From positions 74,120,993 through 74,184,992 of the forward strand of contig OZ024744.1 of assembly GCA_964016885.1 (NCBI GenBank): a stretch of DNA of 64,000 bases. Reading direction: 5' to 3'. The position numbers and the translations under genes are program-made. The stretch comes from Eledone cirrhosa (Eukaryota; Mollusca; Cephalopoda; Octopoda; Eledonidae). How positions within the stretch are numbered: the stretch's first letter is position 1; each line of letters opens with the position of its first letter. The notes under the pieces were generated by a model. It saw only the letters and a list, made by a program, of their open reading frames with translations. It searched no databases and had not been told where the DNA came from. Positions 22,046-31,820 of this stretch are shown one piece after another.

Positions 22046-24904
22046 TTACAGACACATACTCAGAGAAGGCCCATTCATTCGGGCCATACTTGCTTCTCTC
22101 ACCCATCTTTCAACAAAATGCTGGGAAGAGAGCACTTCCCTCTCTACCCTGATTTTCCTTTTCAAATGAAATTTGAAAAAGTTAATCAGGGCATCATCGA
22201 AGAGGTAAGTGCTCGTCTTCAGCCCTTTCAAACGTGTCCACCATACTATCTCTTTCGCCATGGCCACCAGACAGATAAAAACTGCCTGCCCTTCCAGGCT
22301 AAAGGAAGGGGGCGGGGCAATCCTCACGATGGACTCAGCTGATAGCTGGATCCGTCCTACACGTGACAGCAGGTGTTCGACATAAACCCACAAGTCAGCA
22401 ATGCTCGGACACTGGACGAGTGCGTGCAGGACGGTTTCGTCGCCCTGCGCGCATCTCGGACATGCCCGGCTGACGGCACCTCCATGCCTGTAGAGTTTAT
22501 CCCGAACTGGCAAAGCTCCTCGGTAGCACTGCCAGGCCAGGGATTTCTGGAAGTTGTCCATAGGCCCCGGCCCGAAAGTCCTTCCGAAGAGATTGGCTAG
22601 TTGATTTTCGTCGACGCCTAGAGTTTCTCCAAGTACGTCGTCGCTCTTCCCCTCCACTAATCCCCTATAGAACGCCAAGGTGGAGTTTTCACCGATCACA
22701 TTGCCCGATTGGTCGAGGGCTGTGAGCGCCTGAAGACATTCCAGTCTCCAAGCGCTCCCTCTCGGTCTTCGCTTGACCCAGGACTGCAGCTCCGTCAAGG
22801 AGACGAGCTGGGGAAAAACGTGTCTTGCAAACGTCGACCACACCTGATCACCGTCGAGGAAGAGGTGGAGATGTCGTAGCCTGAGCGCGTGTCTGCGCAT
22901 CATCAGCCACGGCATGCTCAGCCCTCCACGTAGCGGGTGTTGACAGCAGATGGACCGCCTGACCATCGGAGCGCGTCCCTTCCACAAGAAGCGAAAGAAC
23001 AAACGCTCCAGCGCAGTCAGGCGGGGCTTAGGACAAGGTACGACGGTCAGGCGGTAGTAGATGACGGATGCGGTGTACGCATTCGCCACCTCCGCTCGAC
23101 TTTTCAGGGATAGCTTCCGCTCGGCCCATTTCTGGGTGAGAGAAGCCACCCTGCTCGTCACCTCGTCCCAGTTTTTGTCCGTCTGGAGGTCTGGACCGAA
23201 CCAGACCCCTAGTAATTTAACCGGTCCGTCCGTCCAGCGCCCGACGACGCTGTTGGACGGCATGGACCTGCCTCTCCAGGTGCCGAGCTGCAGGCCCACT
23301 GACTTTTCCTGGTTGATCATTGCTCCTGTCACCGCTTCGTATTCTCTTAGTGTAGTGCCGATCGCCTCGATGTGTTTGGCGTTCGACACCACTACGGTGA
23401 CATCGTCAGCATATGCTGACACGGATCTTCCGCATCCTAGTTCGCGCGGGATCACCCTCAACGTCTCCAGTTTGTGCAGTAATGGCTCGAGAGTCAATAC
23501 GTACAATAGGGACGAGAGGGAACATCCTTGGCGGACCGAGCGCATGATGTTGAACGGTTCCGAAAGGTGACCGTTCACTCTCACTACAGAGCAGATGTTG
23601 CTGTGCATGGCAGCGATCCAGCCTCTGAAGACGGGCCCAAAGCCAGATGCCCTCAGGACTGCCTCTAGGTAACGATGGTCGACCTTATCGAAGTCTTTCG
23701 ACTGATCTAAATTGATCAAAGTCCCACCCGTGCCAGGTTCCCTAGCTACCCTCTCTACGATGTATCGCATGGGGTGGAGGTTGTCGTGGATAGATCTGTC
23801 GGGAATGGCGCATGTCTGTGCCTCTCCCACCAGACCACCAACGACAAGCGCCAACCTCTTTTCTAGCACCTTGGCTAAAATCTTGAACTCTGTGTTTAGC
23901 AGAGTTATGGGCCTAAAATTATCTATGTTATCTCCCTTGTTCGGATCCTTTCTCAGCAGCGCCACCGCTCCTCGGCTCACAGAGCTGGGAATTCTCCCGT
24001 TCTGTTGCCAGTTGCAGTAGACGTCCGCCAAGAGGCCTCCGAAAAAGTTTGGCATTTGTACGTAAAGTTCATAGGGCAGACCATCCAAACCAGGCGATTT
24101 ACCCCTTGTGCAACTAGTCATTGCATCCCGTACTTCAGCGGTTGTTATCGGCTTTTCGCAACACTCCGCCTCAGTGGCCGAAAGCCGCGGCAGTCCGTCG
24201 AGGTAGACACTAAAGTCCATCCCTCGATCCGGCCCGCCACTGCCCCCGAACAGTTGAGCGAAGTGTCGCTGAAAAGCTTCACACATTTGCCCGGGATCGA
24301 GTAGCATGCGCCCGTCGTGGTCCACCAAAGACCGGATCGTGGCTTTGTTGCCACGACGCGCCTCCGCCACTCGGGCCCATTGAACGGCTTTCGTCCCCTC
24401 GTGTCTGAGAGCACGCACCCTAGCTTTGACAACGTAGCCTTCGTGCTTTGCATTGAAGAATTGGTCAAGGGCCAATTTCGCCGCAAGTACGTCGGTCGCG
24501 ATGACTTTGCTAAGCGCCTCATCTAATTTTCTAACTAATTCTCCCTCTGCTCTATTTTTCTCTATTGCTAAAGTCTTACTAAACCTAATGGACTCTATTC
24601 TAATTGCTCTTTTCAGAGCAAACCACCACTTGTTGTTGACGATGGCCCCCGTCAACGCCCGCTTAACTAGTTCGCTAATCCGGTCTCTGTAGGCCTTGCG
24701 CGCTGGTAAGGTTGCGTTTAGCTTCCAGTAGCCGGGTCCTCGTCTATGAAGCCTATCTAAGTCAAGCACACAGATCACGAATTTGTGGTCCGTGTAGCTG
24801 ACTATCTTGAATTGTGGACAGCCTATGCTAGACCTATATATTTCCCTACACAATACTCTATCTAGATATGATCTGGATGACCCTATGCGATTTGTCCAAT
24901 CCAC
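22046..24904 (-). CDS. LINE ORF2, reverse transcriptase part (copy C)
   Basis: A 952-residue uninterrupted frame, entered by GTG or by frame continuity from the endonuclease. It copies element RNA at the nicked target (TPRT). Visible parts: endonuclease end YTDHKFV (near residue 40), the Tx1-type GPGYWKLN (near 57), then RT motifs KSPGLDGLPYELY (about 270), NFRPITLLNTEFKILAKVL (about 335), CAIPDRSIHDNL, motif A LDQSKDFDKVDH (first catalytic Asp), motif B RQGCSLSSLLYVL, and motif C AYADDVTVVVS with both Asp. The C-terminal Cys-rich CPRCAQGDETVLHALVQC is near residue 850. All catalytic RT residues look present. The natural start is upstream: one base missing near 24890 separates it from the endonuclease. 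Confidence 0.92.
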   Translation of the reverse strand: MDWTNRIGSSRSYLDRVLCREIYRSSIGCPQFKIVSYTDHKFVICVLDLDRLHRRGPGYWKLNATLPARKAYRDRISELVKRALTGAIVNNKWWFALKRAIRIESIRFSKTLAIEKNRAEGELVRKLDEALSKVIATDVLAAKLALDQFFNAKHEGYVVKARVRALRHEGTKAVQWARVAEARRGNKATIRSLVDHDGRMLLDPGQMCEAFQRHFAQLFGGSGGPDRGMDFSVYLDGLPRLSATEAECCEKPITTAEVRDAMTSCTRGKSPGLDGLPYELYVQMPNFFGGLLADVYCNWQQNGRIPSSVSRGAVALLRKDPNKGDNIDNFRPITLLNTEFKILAKVLEKRLALVVGGLVGEAQTCAIPDRSIHDNLHPMRYIVERVAREPGTGGTLINLDQSKDFDKVDHRYLEAVLRASGFGPVFRGWIAAMHSNICSVVRVNGHLSEPFNIMRSVRQGCSLSSLLYVLTLEPLLHKLETLRVIPRELGCGRSVSAYADDVTVVVSNAKHIEAIGTTLREYEAVTGAMINQEKSVGLQLGTWRGRSMPSNSVVGRWTDGPVKLLGVWFGPDLQTDKNWDEVTSRVASLTQKWAERKLSLKSRAEVANAYTASVIYYRLTVVPCPKPRLTALERLFFRFLWKGRAPMVRRSICCQHPLRGGLSMPWLMMRRHALRLRHLHLFLDGDQVWSTFARHVFPQLVSLTELQSWVKRRPRGSAWRLECLQALTALDQSGNVIGENSTLAFYRGLVEGKSDDVLGETLGVDENQLANLFGRTFGPGPMDNFQKSLAWQCYRGALPVRDKLYRHGGAVSRACPRCAQGDETVLHALVQCPSIADLWVYVEHLLSRVGRIQLSAESIVRIAPPPSFSLEGQAVFICLVAMAKEIVWWTRLKGLKTSTYLFDDALINFFKFHLKRKIRVEREVLSSQHFVERWVREASMARMNGPSLSMCL

Positions 24905-25464
24905 ATTGGTACATTCGGGAAATCCATTCGGTACCTGTCAGACAGTTCAAAACGTCTGAGCAGGTTGGTGAGACTCTTGCACCCTCCTTCCCTATCCACT
25001 AATCTCACACAATCCCAGCGTGCATCTAAGATCCCGTTCCAGTCGCCCACTAACACTAAAGAGCGGGAAGTTCCAAGAAAGGTCTCCAGACGCCGGAAGA
25101 AATCAGGCCGCCCTGCTCCTGTCGGGGCATAGACGGCCACTAACCTGAAAGCTTGCCCGTCTCCGCTGGTCACGTCCAGCACCACCAACTTACCTTCTGG
25201 GTCCAGGAAGATGGCCCGTATGGCAAGATCCAAACCTCTCCGAAAAAGCACAGCAACTCCTCCCCCCGATTCCGGACGGCTGGGAGATGCGTACACATCG
25301 TAGCCGCCGAAGATCGGTGCGAAAGCCTGTGCTTCGGAGATTCTGGTCTCGCTGATGGCCACTACATCTATGTTTAGTGACCTGACGTCGTTGAGCAGGT
25401 GGCCCTGCTTCCATGACGACCCCAAGCCACGCGCATTTATGCTGCCTATTCTGAGTGAGGTCAT
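24883..25464 (-). CDS. LINE ORF2, APE-type endonuclease part (copy C)
   Basis: A 193-residue frame from ATG 25464, the natural ORF2 start. It encodes an apurinic-endonuclease-like domain that nicks target DNA to prime reverse transcription. Motifs: INARGLG (N-terminal Asn), ISETRI (metal-binding Glu), GGGVAVLF, VAVYAPTGAGRPDFFRRLETFLG (Tyr and nearby residues), VGDWNGILDARWD (Asp and Asn). The final SDH-like motif lies in the RT frame (YTDHK). The shared junction reads TGGATTGGAC where related copies read TGGACATGGAC, so a single deleted base near 24890 ends this frame at 24883. It lies 34 nt downstream of the ORF1 stop. Confidence 0.9.
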   Translation of the reverse strand: MTSLRIGSINARGLGSSWKQGHLLNDVRSLNIDVVAISETRISEAQAFAPIFGGYDVYASPSRPESGGGVAVLFRRGLDLAIRAIFLDPEGKLVVLDVTSGDGQAFRLVAVYAPTGAGRPDFFRRLETFLGTSRSLVLVGDWNGILDARWDCVRLVDREGGCKSLTNLLRRFELSDRYRMDFPNVPMWIGQIA

Positions 25465-25498
25465 GTTGAAAAGGAGTGGAAAAGATGGGAAAGACCAC

Positions 25499-27484
25499 TT
25501 ACCTTACTTCTCGTAGGGGAAGGACGGTTTTTCCATCCTTTTCACTGCTTGTGGCCTCCTCAGGAAGGATGTCCTTATAAATCCTCCTGGAGAGTGCTTG
25601 TCGGAAGTCTCCGATGTCTTTGGGGAATTTTTGTTTTAGTGTCATGTAAGTCTTCTGTGTGATGCGAGTGATTTGTTTGTGTGGAGGTGGTGTGAATTTT
25701 GGGGTTGTTGTGTAGTCTTTTTCTGTGATGCTGGTGTTGTGTTGGATGTAGTGTAATAATTGCTTGTTGTTCAAATTTAATGCTGTGTAGTGTGTATCGT
25801 TTTGGTTGTTTTGTTTTGTTTGCGTTTGTTGTGGGTTTGTTTCTGTTTCGCATTTTGGTGACTTTTGTGGTGTAGGTGATGGTGGTGTTGGGGTTAATGA
25901 TGGTGATGGTGTTGGTGTTTGGGTTGATGGGGTTGGTGATGCTGGTGTGGATGGTGGCATATCTGTCCTAACTTTTTTGTTTCTTAATTTATTTGTTTCC
26001 CTCTGTATTTTGTTTTTGGAGGGGAAAGGAAGAGAATTTTTTCTTTTTTGGTTTCTTTTTTTTTTCCGGATATCGTTTCCCACTCCTCGTCGTCACAATC
26101 TGTCTCCAGTTGTGATAGGCCGGGGAGTGGAAAATCCTCCACAGGCGTTAGTTTTGGTTGTGGCGTGGTGGATGGTATAGGCGCTGGTGCTAGTTCTGAA
26201 GCGTTGGGTGGTGATGGTGTTAGTTTTGATGGTGGTGGTGGTGGTGTTGGTTTTGCTACTGTTGCTGGGGTTGTTGCTGTTATAGTTGCTTCTGTTGTTA
26301 CTGCTACAGTTGTTGCTGCCATTTCTGCTACTGGTGGTGTTGATGGTTGTGTCACTGGGGTGGGTAGGAGAGGTGGCCTCAACCTTTTAGCCTGAAGGCA
26401 GAAAGCCCTTAGGTGGGTTCCTTCATCACAAACGACACACCTAGGTCTTCTGCCCTCGACAATTACCGTGAGGTGGCTGCCGTCAGTGAGGTCTATTACC
26501 TCTGGGATCTCCTCAATGCTTTTTTGGTCCGCTTGTATCAGGAGCTCCATCCCAGATCCGGACCAGTTCTCCTGCTTTTCTTTTGCTATTGCTATTATTT
26601 TTGTGTTGGCTTCGATGCCGGCGAGGACGGCCGCTATTAGCCAGGGAATTTCGATGGCCGGTGGAACGTGGGTCACCCTGATCTTTACGAGTCTCTGGCT
26701 ACAATAGCTTGGGACGAGTGTGAAGTCGTCACTTCTTAATGGGACCATGGCGTGTTCTCTAGCCTCCTCTGGTGTTTCAAAGAACACGTCCACGGTTCCA
26801 TACTTCTGCCCACGTCTGATGTGGGTTTTTCTTGCCCACACATGTCCCAAAGCTTTTTGGATTTGGGACTCGGATGCCCGTTCCACTCGGCGCGATTTTA
26901 CATTTATTGTTCGATACGAAACGGTGCATAGGCGCCGATGCTCCATTTTATTAGGTGGGGGTGAGGCTGACCCTGTACCCATCTTTCTTTACCATTTGTT
27001 TGGCATTTTCTAAATCCTCCTGAGTTACCGTAAATGCTTCGAACTGTTATGCTACTCTGGCAAAACTGAAGGTCGTTTTTATAATGTCATTGTTGTTGTT
27101 GCTATCGTTATTTGTGTTAATATTAATGTTAGTTTCAGTTGTGGTGGTGGTGACGTCAGTCGTCTTTGGTGGGGAAGAGTCCATTTTGCTTGATTTCATT
27201 TCGACATCACGAGTTAATTTATTTTTTTCTTCTTTTGTTTCTGTTGTCGCGGTGGTGGGGGTGGGGGTTGTCGCGGTGGTTGTGTTGGCGGAGGCTTTAA
27301 CACCTGCAGTCATTGGTAATGGCGGGAAATGAATGTCTGCCTGAGACAAATTTAAAATATTGCTACTTCTTATATTTTTTGTAGTGTTGGCAAACGTAGT
27401 AACATTTACAATGGTGGTGTCGGTGTGAGGTGTTAATTTGTGAGGAAGGCTTTCAGCTGCTTGGTGCAGAGGTGAATTAGCCAT
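25499..27484 (-). pseudogene. LINE ORF1, three frame pieces (copy C)
   Basis: RNA-binding ORF1 of about 660 codons. Piece 1 (27484-27047) is a Thr/Asn-rich N-terminus ending TTFSFARVA. Piece 2 (26982 to about 26050) has the conserved region RRVERASESQIQKALGHVW, VRIRVTHVPP-like IRVTHVPPAIEIPW, the CCHC knuckle C-x2-C-x4-H-x4-C after VEGRRPRC, and a Pro/Thr-rich tail with DCDDEEWE and a Lys-rich stretch. An A11 run near 26060 shifts the frame into piece 3 (to 25499), ending with the conserved QKTYMTLKQKFPKDIGDF segment. The stop TAA sits inside AAGGTAAGTGG. ORF1 has only two breaks, one of them a homopolymer slip that could also be a sequencing error. Confidence 0.8.
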
Positions 27485-27693
27485 TTTTTTTCAAAGAAAT
27501 TTTTTGATAATAATAAAAGTTTAAATTTTGGGCACAAAGCCCCAATCTTTTTGGGTGTCCTTTTCGGAAAACAATGTATGTGCGCTTATATATGGTTAAC
27601 AATAAACATTTTCCATGAATGGCAATTTTTAACAAACGGAAATAACAAACCTTTGCGGAGCTCACGATGATACGATTTACTACGTAGGTCGCA

Positions 27694-27755
<62 letters not shown>

Positions 27756-27770
27756 GAAGAAGAAGAAGAA
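27694..27770. repeat. (AAT)n/(AAG)n tract
   Basis: About 20 AAT units passing into AAG units, between the 5' end of minus-strand copy C and the 5' border of plus-strand copy F. Confidence 0.95.
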
Positions 27771-30181
27771 AAACCAGCAAATGGAAATCCCCAGGAAAAG
27801 ACAAAATACAAAACTTTTGGATAAATGCCTTCACAGAGTCTCATGAGCTGTTAGCCCAACTTTACAATGAAATATTTAAGGAGCCAGAAAAGATACCATC
27901 ATGGCTAGTTAACGGCATTACATTCCTGCTTCCGAAGAATGATGAGACAAACAATCCCAAAAATTACAGACCGATAACTTGCTTGACAACAATGTATAAA
28001 ATTTTAACATCAGTCCTAACTGAATACACATATGACCACCTGATAACAAATGACCTATTTCCCATTGAGCAGAAAGGGTCTAAACGAGGCTCATATGGCT
28101 GTAAGGATCAGCTTCTGGTTAACAAAATGATACTGGAAGATTGTCATAATAGACACAAAAATCTATCGATTGCTTGGATAGATTATAAAAAAGCATTCGA
28201 TAGTTTGCCATACAGTTGGATTGAAAAATGTTTAGAGATTTTCAAAATATCCCCCGTTGTCAGGAGGTTTTTGTCATTCAGTATGAAGACATGGAAAACG
28301 ACACTCCTTTTGAATATTGAAACAAAATCACTGGAAGCTGGAGAAGTTAATATTAATTGTGGAATTTTTCAGGGTGACTCTTTATCACCGATTTTATTCT
28401 GCATCGCACTTATACCATTAAGTAAAATGCTCAATGAAACAAAACATGGATATAAAGTCTATGACAAAACCATTAATCACCTGTTCTACATGGATGACCT
28501 GAAACTATTTGCAAAAAATGATGAACAATTGCAAGGGCTATTATCCACTGTGGAGCAGTTCAGTGATGACATTAAAATGGAGTTTGGACTAGATAAATGC
28601 TCCAAAGCAACGTTCACCAGAGGAAAGCTGCTGAAGTGTTCAGACATTAATCTTGATCGGGGGAACGTGATAAGAGAACTTGATCAAGAAAAAACTTACA
28701 AATATCTAGGTGTTTGTGAAGGAGACGGAATCAAGCACTCGACAATGAGGGAAAGGATAAGGAAGGAATGTTACCGCAGAGTAAGAGCAATCTTAAGAAC
28801 GGAATTGAATGCAAGGAATAGGATCGATGCCATAAACACGCTTGCCATACCAGTAGTAACCTACAGTTACAATGTCATCAACTGGTCAAGCACATAGATC
28901 CGTAGGCTCGATACAAAAATTCGAAAATTCTTAACCATGCACAGAATGCATCACCCTAAGGCAGATATATATAGAATATATCTCCCTAGGAAAGAAGGAG
29001 GACGTGGGTTAGTCCAGTTAGACATTGCGTTGAAAACTGCAACAATTGGATTATCTACATATCTAAGGGAATCACATGATTGGATGATCAAACTCGTTTT
29101 GAAACACGAAAGCATCAAAAGATCATATTCCATTACAAAAGATGCACAAAGATACAGTAATGGACTACAAATTTCAGAAGTCCCATTTACTGCTGAAATG
29201 GAAAACACAGAAAAAGCAAAGCAGGTAAAAGTAACTGCAAAGAAAGAACTGCTACAGAAACTGGCTAAGAAATGGCAAGAAAAGCCTCTGTATGGAAAAT
29301 ACCCAGAGCGAGCTAACAATCCTGGTGTTGACAAAACTTTAACCCATCAGTGGTTGGCATCCTCTGGACTGAAATCGGAGACTGAAGGACTGATTATATC
29401 AGCACAAGATCAGTGTCTGCCAACAAAAAATTACAAAGCCAACATAATAAAAAATGGGTGCAGCCCATTATGCCGTGTATGCAAAAAACAACCAGAGACC
29501 ATTGACCATATATTTTCAATGTGCAGTCCTATAGCTCCAACCGAATACCTAAACAGGCACGACAGAGCTGCACAATACATACATTGGATTATGTGTAAGC
29601 ATTTTGACCTGTCCCATCAAAAGAATTGGTGGGAGCATGAACCACCTCCCATACTTGAAAAAGATCACATCTCAATCTTGTGGAACTTTAGCATCCAAAC
29701 AGACCGAAAAATAGATGCAAATAGACCTGATATAATATTGAAGGACTTTAAAAAGAGGGTATGCCTGCTAATTGATATGTCTGTTCCAATAGACAAGAAT
29801 GTATCTATAAAAACATTTGAAAAATTGAGCAAGTATAAGGACCTGGAGATAGAAATTGGAAAAAATGTGGAAATTGAGAACTAAAACAATACCAGTGGTT
29901 GTAGGCGCTCTGGGAATGATACCTAAGGGGTCTAATGATTACTTATCGCAGATCCCAGGAAACCCGCGTATAGGAGAAATACAAAAGATAGTACTAATGG
30001 TAACTGCCCATATACTAAGGAAGATTCTGTCAATATAAGTACATCACAAGTCTAAACACTAAAGATGCATGTGTGAGTATGTATGTTCTTCCTTGAACAT
30101 GGCGGACCTTGTTGTCTCTTGAAGTCACTGGTTGTGACTTGGTGATAACTCGTATGAACATAAAGCAAGATAAATGCAACT

Positions 30182-30182
<1 letters not shown>
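27771..30182 (+). mobile_element. RLE-type LINE, 5'-truncated but well preserved (copy F)
   Basis: Non-LTR element whose endonuclease is the restriction-like domain downstream of RT, as in R2/R4-type LINEs. The copy begins inside the RT (SKWKSPGKDKIQ), so the N-terminal DNA-binding part is absent. The 3' UTR from 30039 ends at a TAA tract. The combination of RLE core, FYMDDLKLF motif C and TAA-tract insertion recalls the R4/Dong group, but the clade is not established. Confidence 0.88.
27773..30038 (+). pseudogene. RLE-type LINE polyprotein, one stop and one frameshift (copy F)
   Basis: From 27773 the frame is open through RT: SKWKSPGKDK, NPKNYRPITCLTTMYKILTS, motif A WIDYKKAFDSLPYSW (near 28175), motif B GIFQGDSLSPILF (near 28365), motif C FYMDDLKLFAK (near 28490), and the thumb with YKYLGV. 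A TAG at 28895-28897 interrupts it, and the same frame then continues from 28898 (RRLDTKIRKFL). The endonuclease region has C-x2-C-x8-H-x4-C (CRVCKKQPETIDHIFSMC, near 29475) and RPD-x14-D (near 29720-29785). An A run near 29862-29867 shifts the frame, and the true C-terminus (KTIPVVVGALGMIPKG) follows in the next frame to TAA at 30036-30038. Two lesions in about 750 codons indicate a fairly recent insertion. Confidence 0.9.

Positions 30183-30211
<29 letters not shown>
30183..30211. repeat. (TAA)n tail of copy F
   Basis: About nine TAA units directly after the 3' UTR of copy F. Confidence 0.95.
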
Positions 30212-30213
<2 letters not shown>

Positions 30214-30603
30214 GAACAAGAAGACACACATGGGCGATAGAAGGTCGAGAAATCGCTCCCGTAAGTTTTGATTTTTTAACATATTTAAATCAATTGTGAA
30301 ATAACAATTCTTAGTACAAATGTTGCATGAAACATCCAGCTTGAGTCCCAAAAAATTCGGATCCACAATATATTGTTATATAGCTCAAATATTCAATTTT
30401 GTATTATACATTTTATATTCAAAAAGAAAATGGTTATAAATGGAAGGAAACCCCCTCTGTCTACACTATATAGAACAGCCAAATAACAGCAATTTCACCA
30501 ACATCAGAAACTAGATACACCACCTACCCCATCACCCCTCTGTGTACACTAAACACAACAGCCCGATAACGGCAATTTCACCACCACCACCACCAATCTC
30601 AGC
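30212..30603. other. Spacer with an imperfect 80-bp repeat
   Basis: No gene. CCCTCTGTCTACACTA...GCAATTTCACCAACA at about 30453-30505 recurs as CCCTCTGTGTACACTA...GCAATTTCACCACCA at about 30536-30590. The CCACCACC-rich end resembles the leader repeats that follow, so part of this may be an outer piece of copy G's leader. Confidence 0.5.
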
Positions 30604-30633
30604 ATAATAATAATAATTACTATTACTATTGCC

Positions 30634-31524
30634 TCAAGTTTTAGTTTTAACAAAATGTTTAATTCCAATATTATGGGTAAATGTCAACGCATATACGCGA
30701 CTAATGGTAATTTCACTAAAGATAATTTCACCACCAATACCACCACCACTACCACGATGAAAACTCTGGTCATGTCGACTCAAATTTCTACTCCAACTTC
30801 AACACCATCACTACAGTAATACGACCACATCACCACCACCGCTGCCTCATTATCGCTACCGCCGCTATTCTCTCCCACTACCTCCTGCTAGTTGCTGCTA
30901 GCACAGCACCGCCACCTCCGCCGCTGCCTCAATATCACTACCGCCGCTATTCTCTCCCGCTACCCCCTGCTACATTGTAGAATTCTCACTAAAAGAGGGA
31001 AACAACGAAATATATAAATAGACTGAATTGATGACCCGATCAAAATAAAAATAAAAATAAAAAAACAATAATCAAAATCAAGTTTTAGTTTTAACAAAAT
31101 GTTTAATTCGAATATTATGGGTAAATGTCAACGCATATATGCGAATAACGATAATTTCACTAAAGATAATTTCACCACCAATACCGCCACCACTACCACG
31201 ATGAAAACTCTGGTCAAGTCGACTCAAATTTCTACTCCAACTTCAACACCATCACTACAGTAATACGACCACATCACCACCACCGCTTCCTCACTGTCGC
31301 TACCGCCGCTATTCCCTCCCACTACCTCCTGCTAGTTGCTGCTAGCACAGCACCGCCACCACCCCCGCCGCCGCTGCCTCAGTATCACTACCGCCGCTAT
31401 TCTCTCCCACTATCCGCTGCCACATTGTAGAATTCCCACTAAAAGAGGAAAACATCAAAATATATAAATAGACTGAATTGATGACCCGGTCAAAATAAAA
31501 AAGAAACAACAAAAATCAAAATCA
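30634..31524 (+). repeat. Two 444-bp tandem repeats in LINE leader
   Basis: AAGTTTTAGTTTTAACAAAA at 30636 recurs at 31080. Both units continue collinearly through GGTAAATGTCAACGCATA, CCACCACTACCACGATGAA, GCTAGTTGCTGCTAGCAC and ATATATAAATAGACTGAATT to the next unit or, for the second, about 31524. Differences are scattered substitutions and small indels. Each unit ends with a TATATAAATAG TATA-like box, so repeated promoter units, as in some mammalian L1 leaders, are a reasonable reading. Confidence 0.85.
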
Positions 31525-31820
31525 AAGCAGCACAGCAACAACGAAACACGTAAAGGAAATAAAAGTGAAGAGAAAAACAAACGGACGGACAGAGAAGGGA
31601 AGGGAAAAACTAAGTCAGACATTCAAACACTACATTACAATGAAACTTATGCTTATTCATTTTTGGAGTTTTTTCTGCCTGTTTGTTTGTTTGTTTGGGT
31701 TCGTCTACAGCGTGATAATGCCACACAAAAGTCACGTGGAGTGACGAAACCACCGGAGACAAGTAATTCACCGGTGGTTATGTAACCATACATTCGCAAA
31801 TCCTCGATAAGGGTGTTTAA

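Larger units (their letters stand above)
21803..27693 (-). mobile_element. Tx1-type LINE, near full-length (copy C)
   Basis: Minus-strand element of about 5.9 kb between two TAA tracts. It has a 5' leader of about 200 bp, ORF1 in three frame pieces, ORF2 (endonuclease and RT) broken by one base, and a 3' UTR with CCCCCTATTGGGG, tandem ACAGGACGGT-like decamers and a CCCTTGTGGTTAATAAAG end. The small number of lesions makes this the youngest Tx1-type copy here. Whether the first 200 bp belong to the element is inference, since copy B's leader is not clearly similar. Confidence 0.88.
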
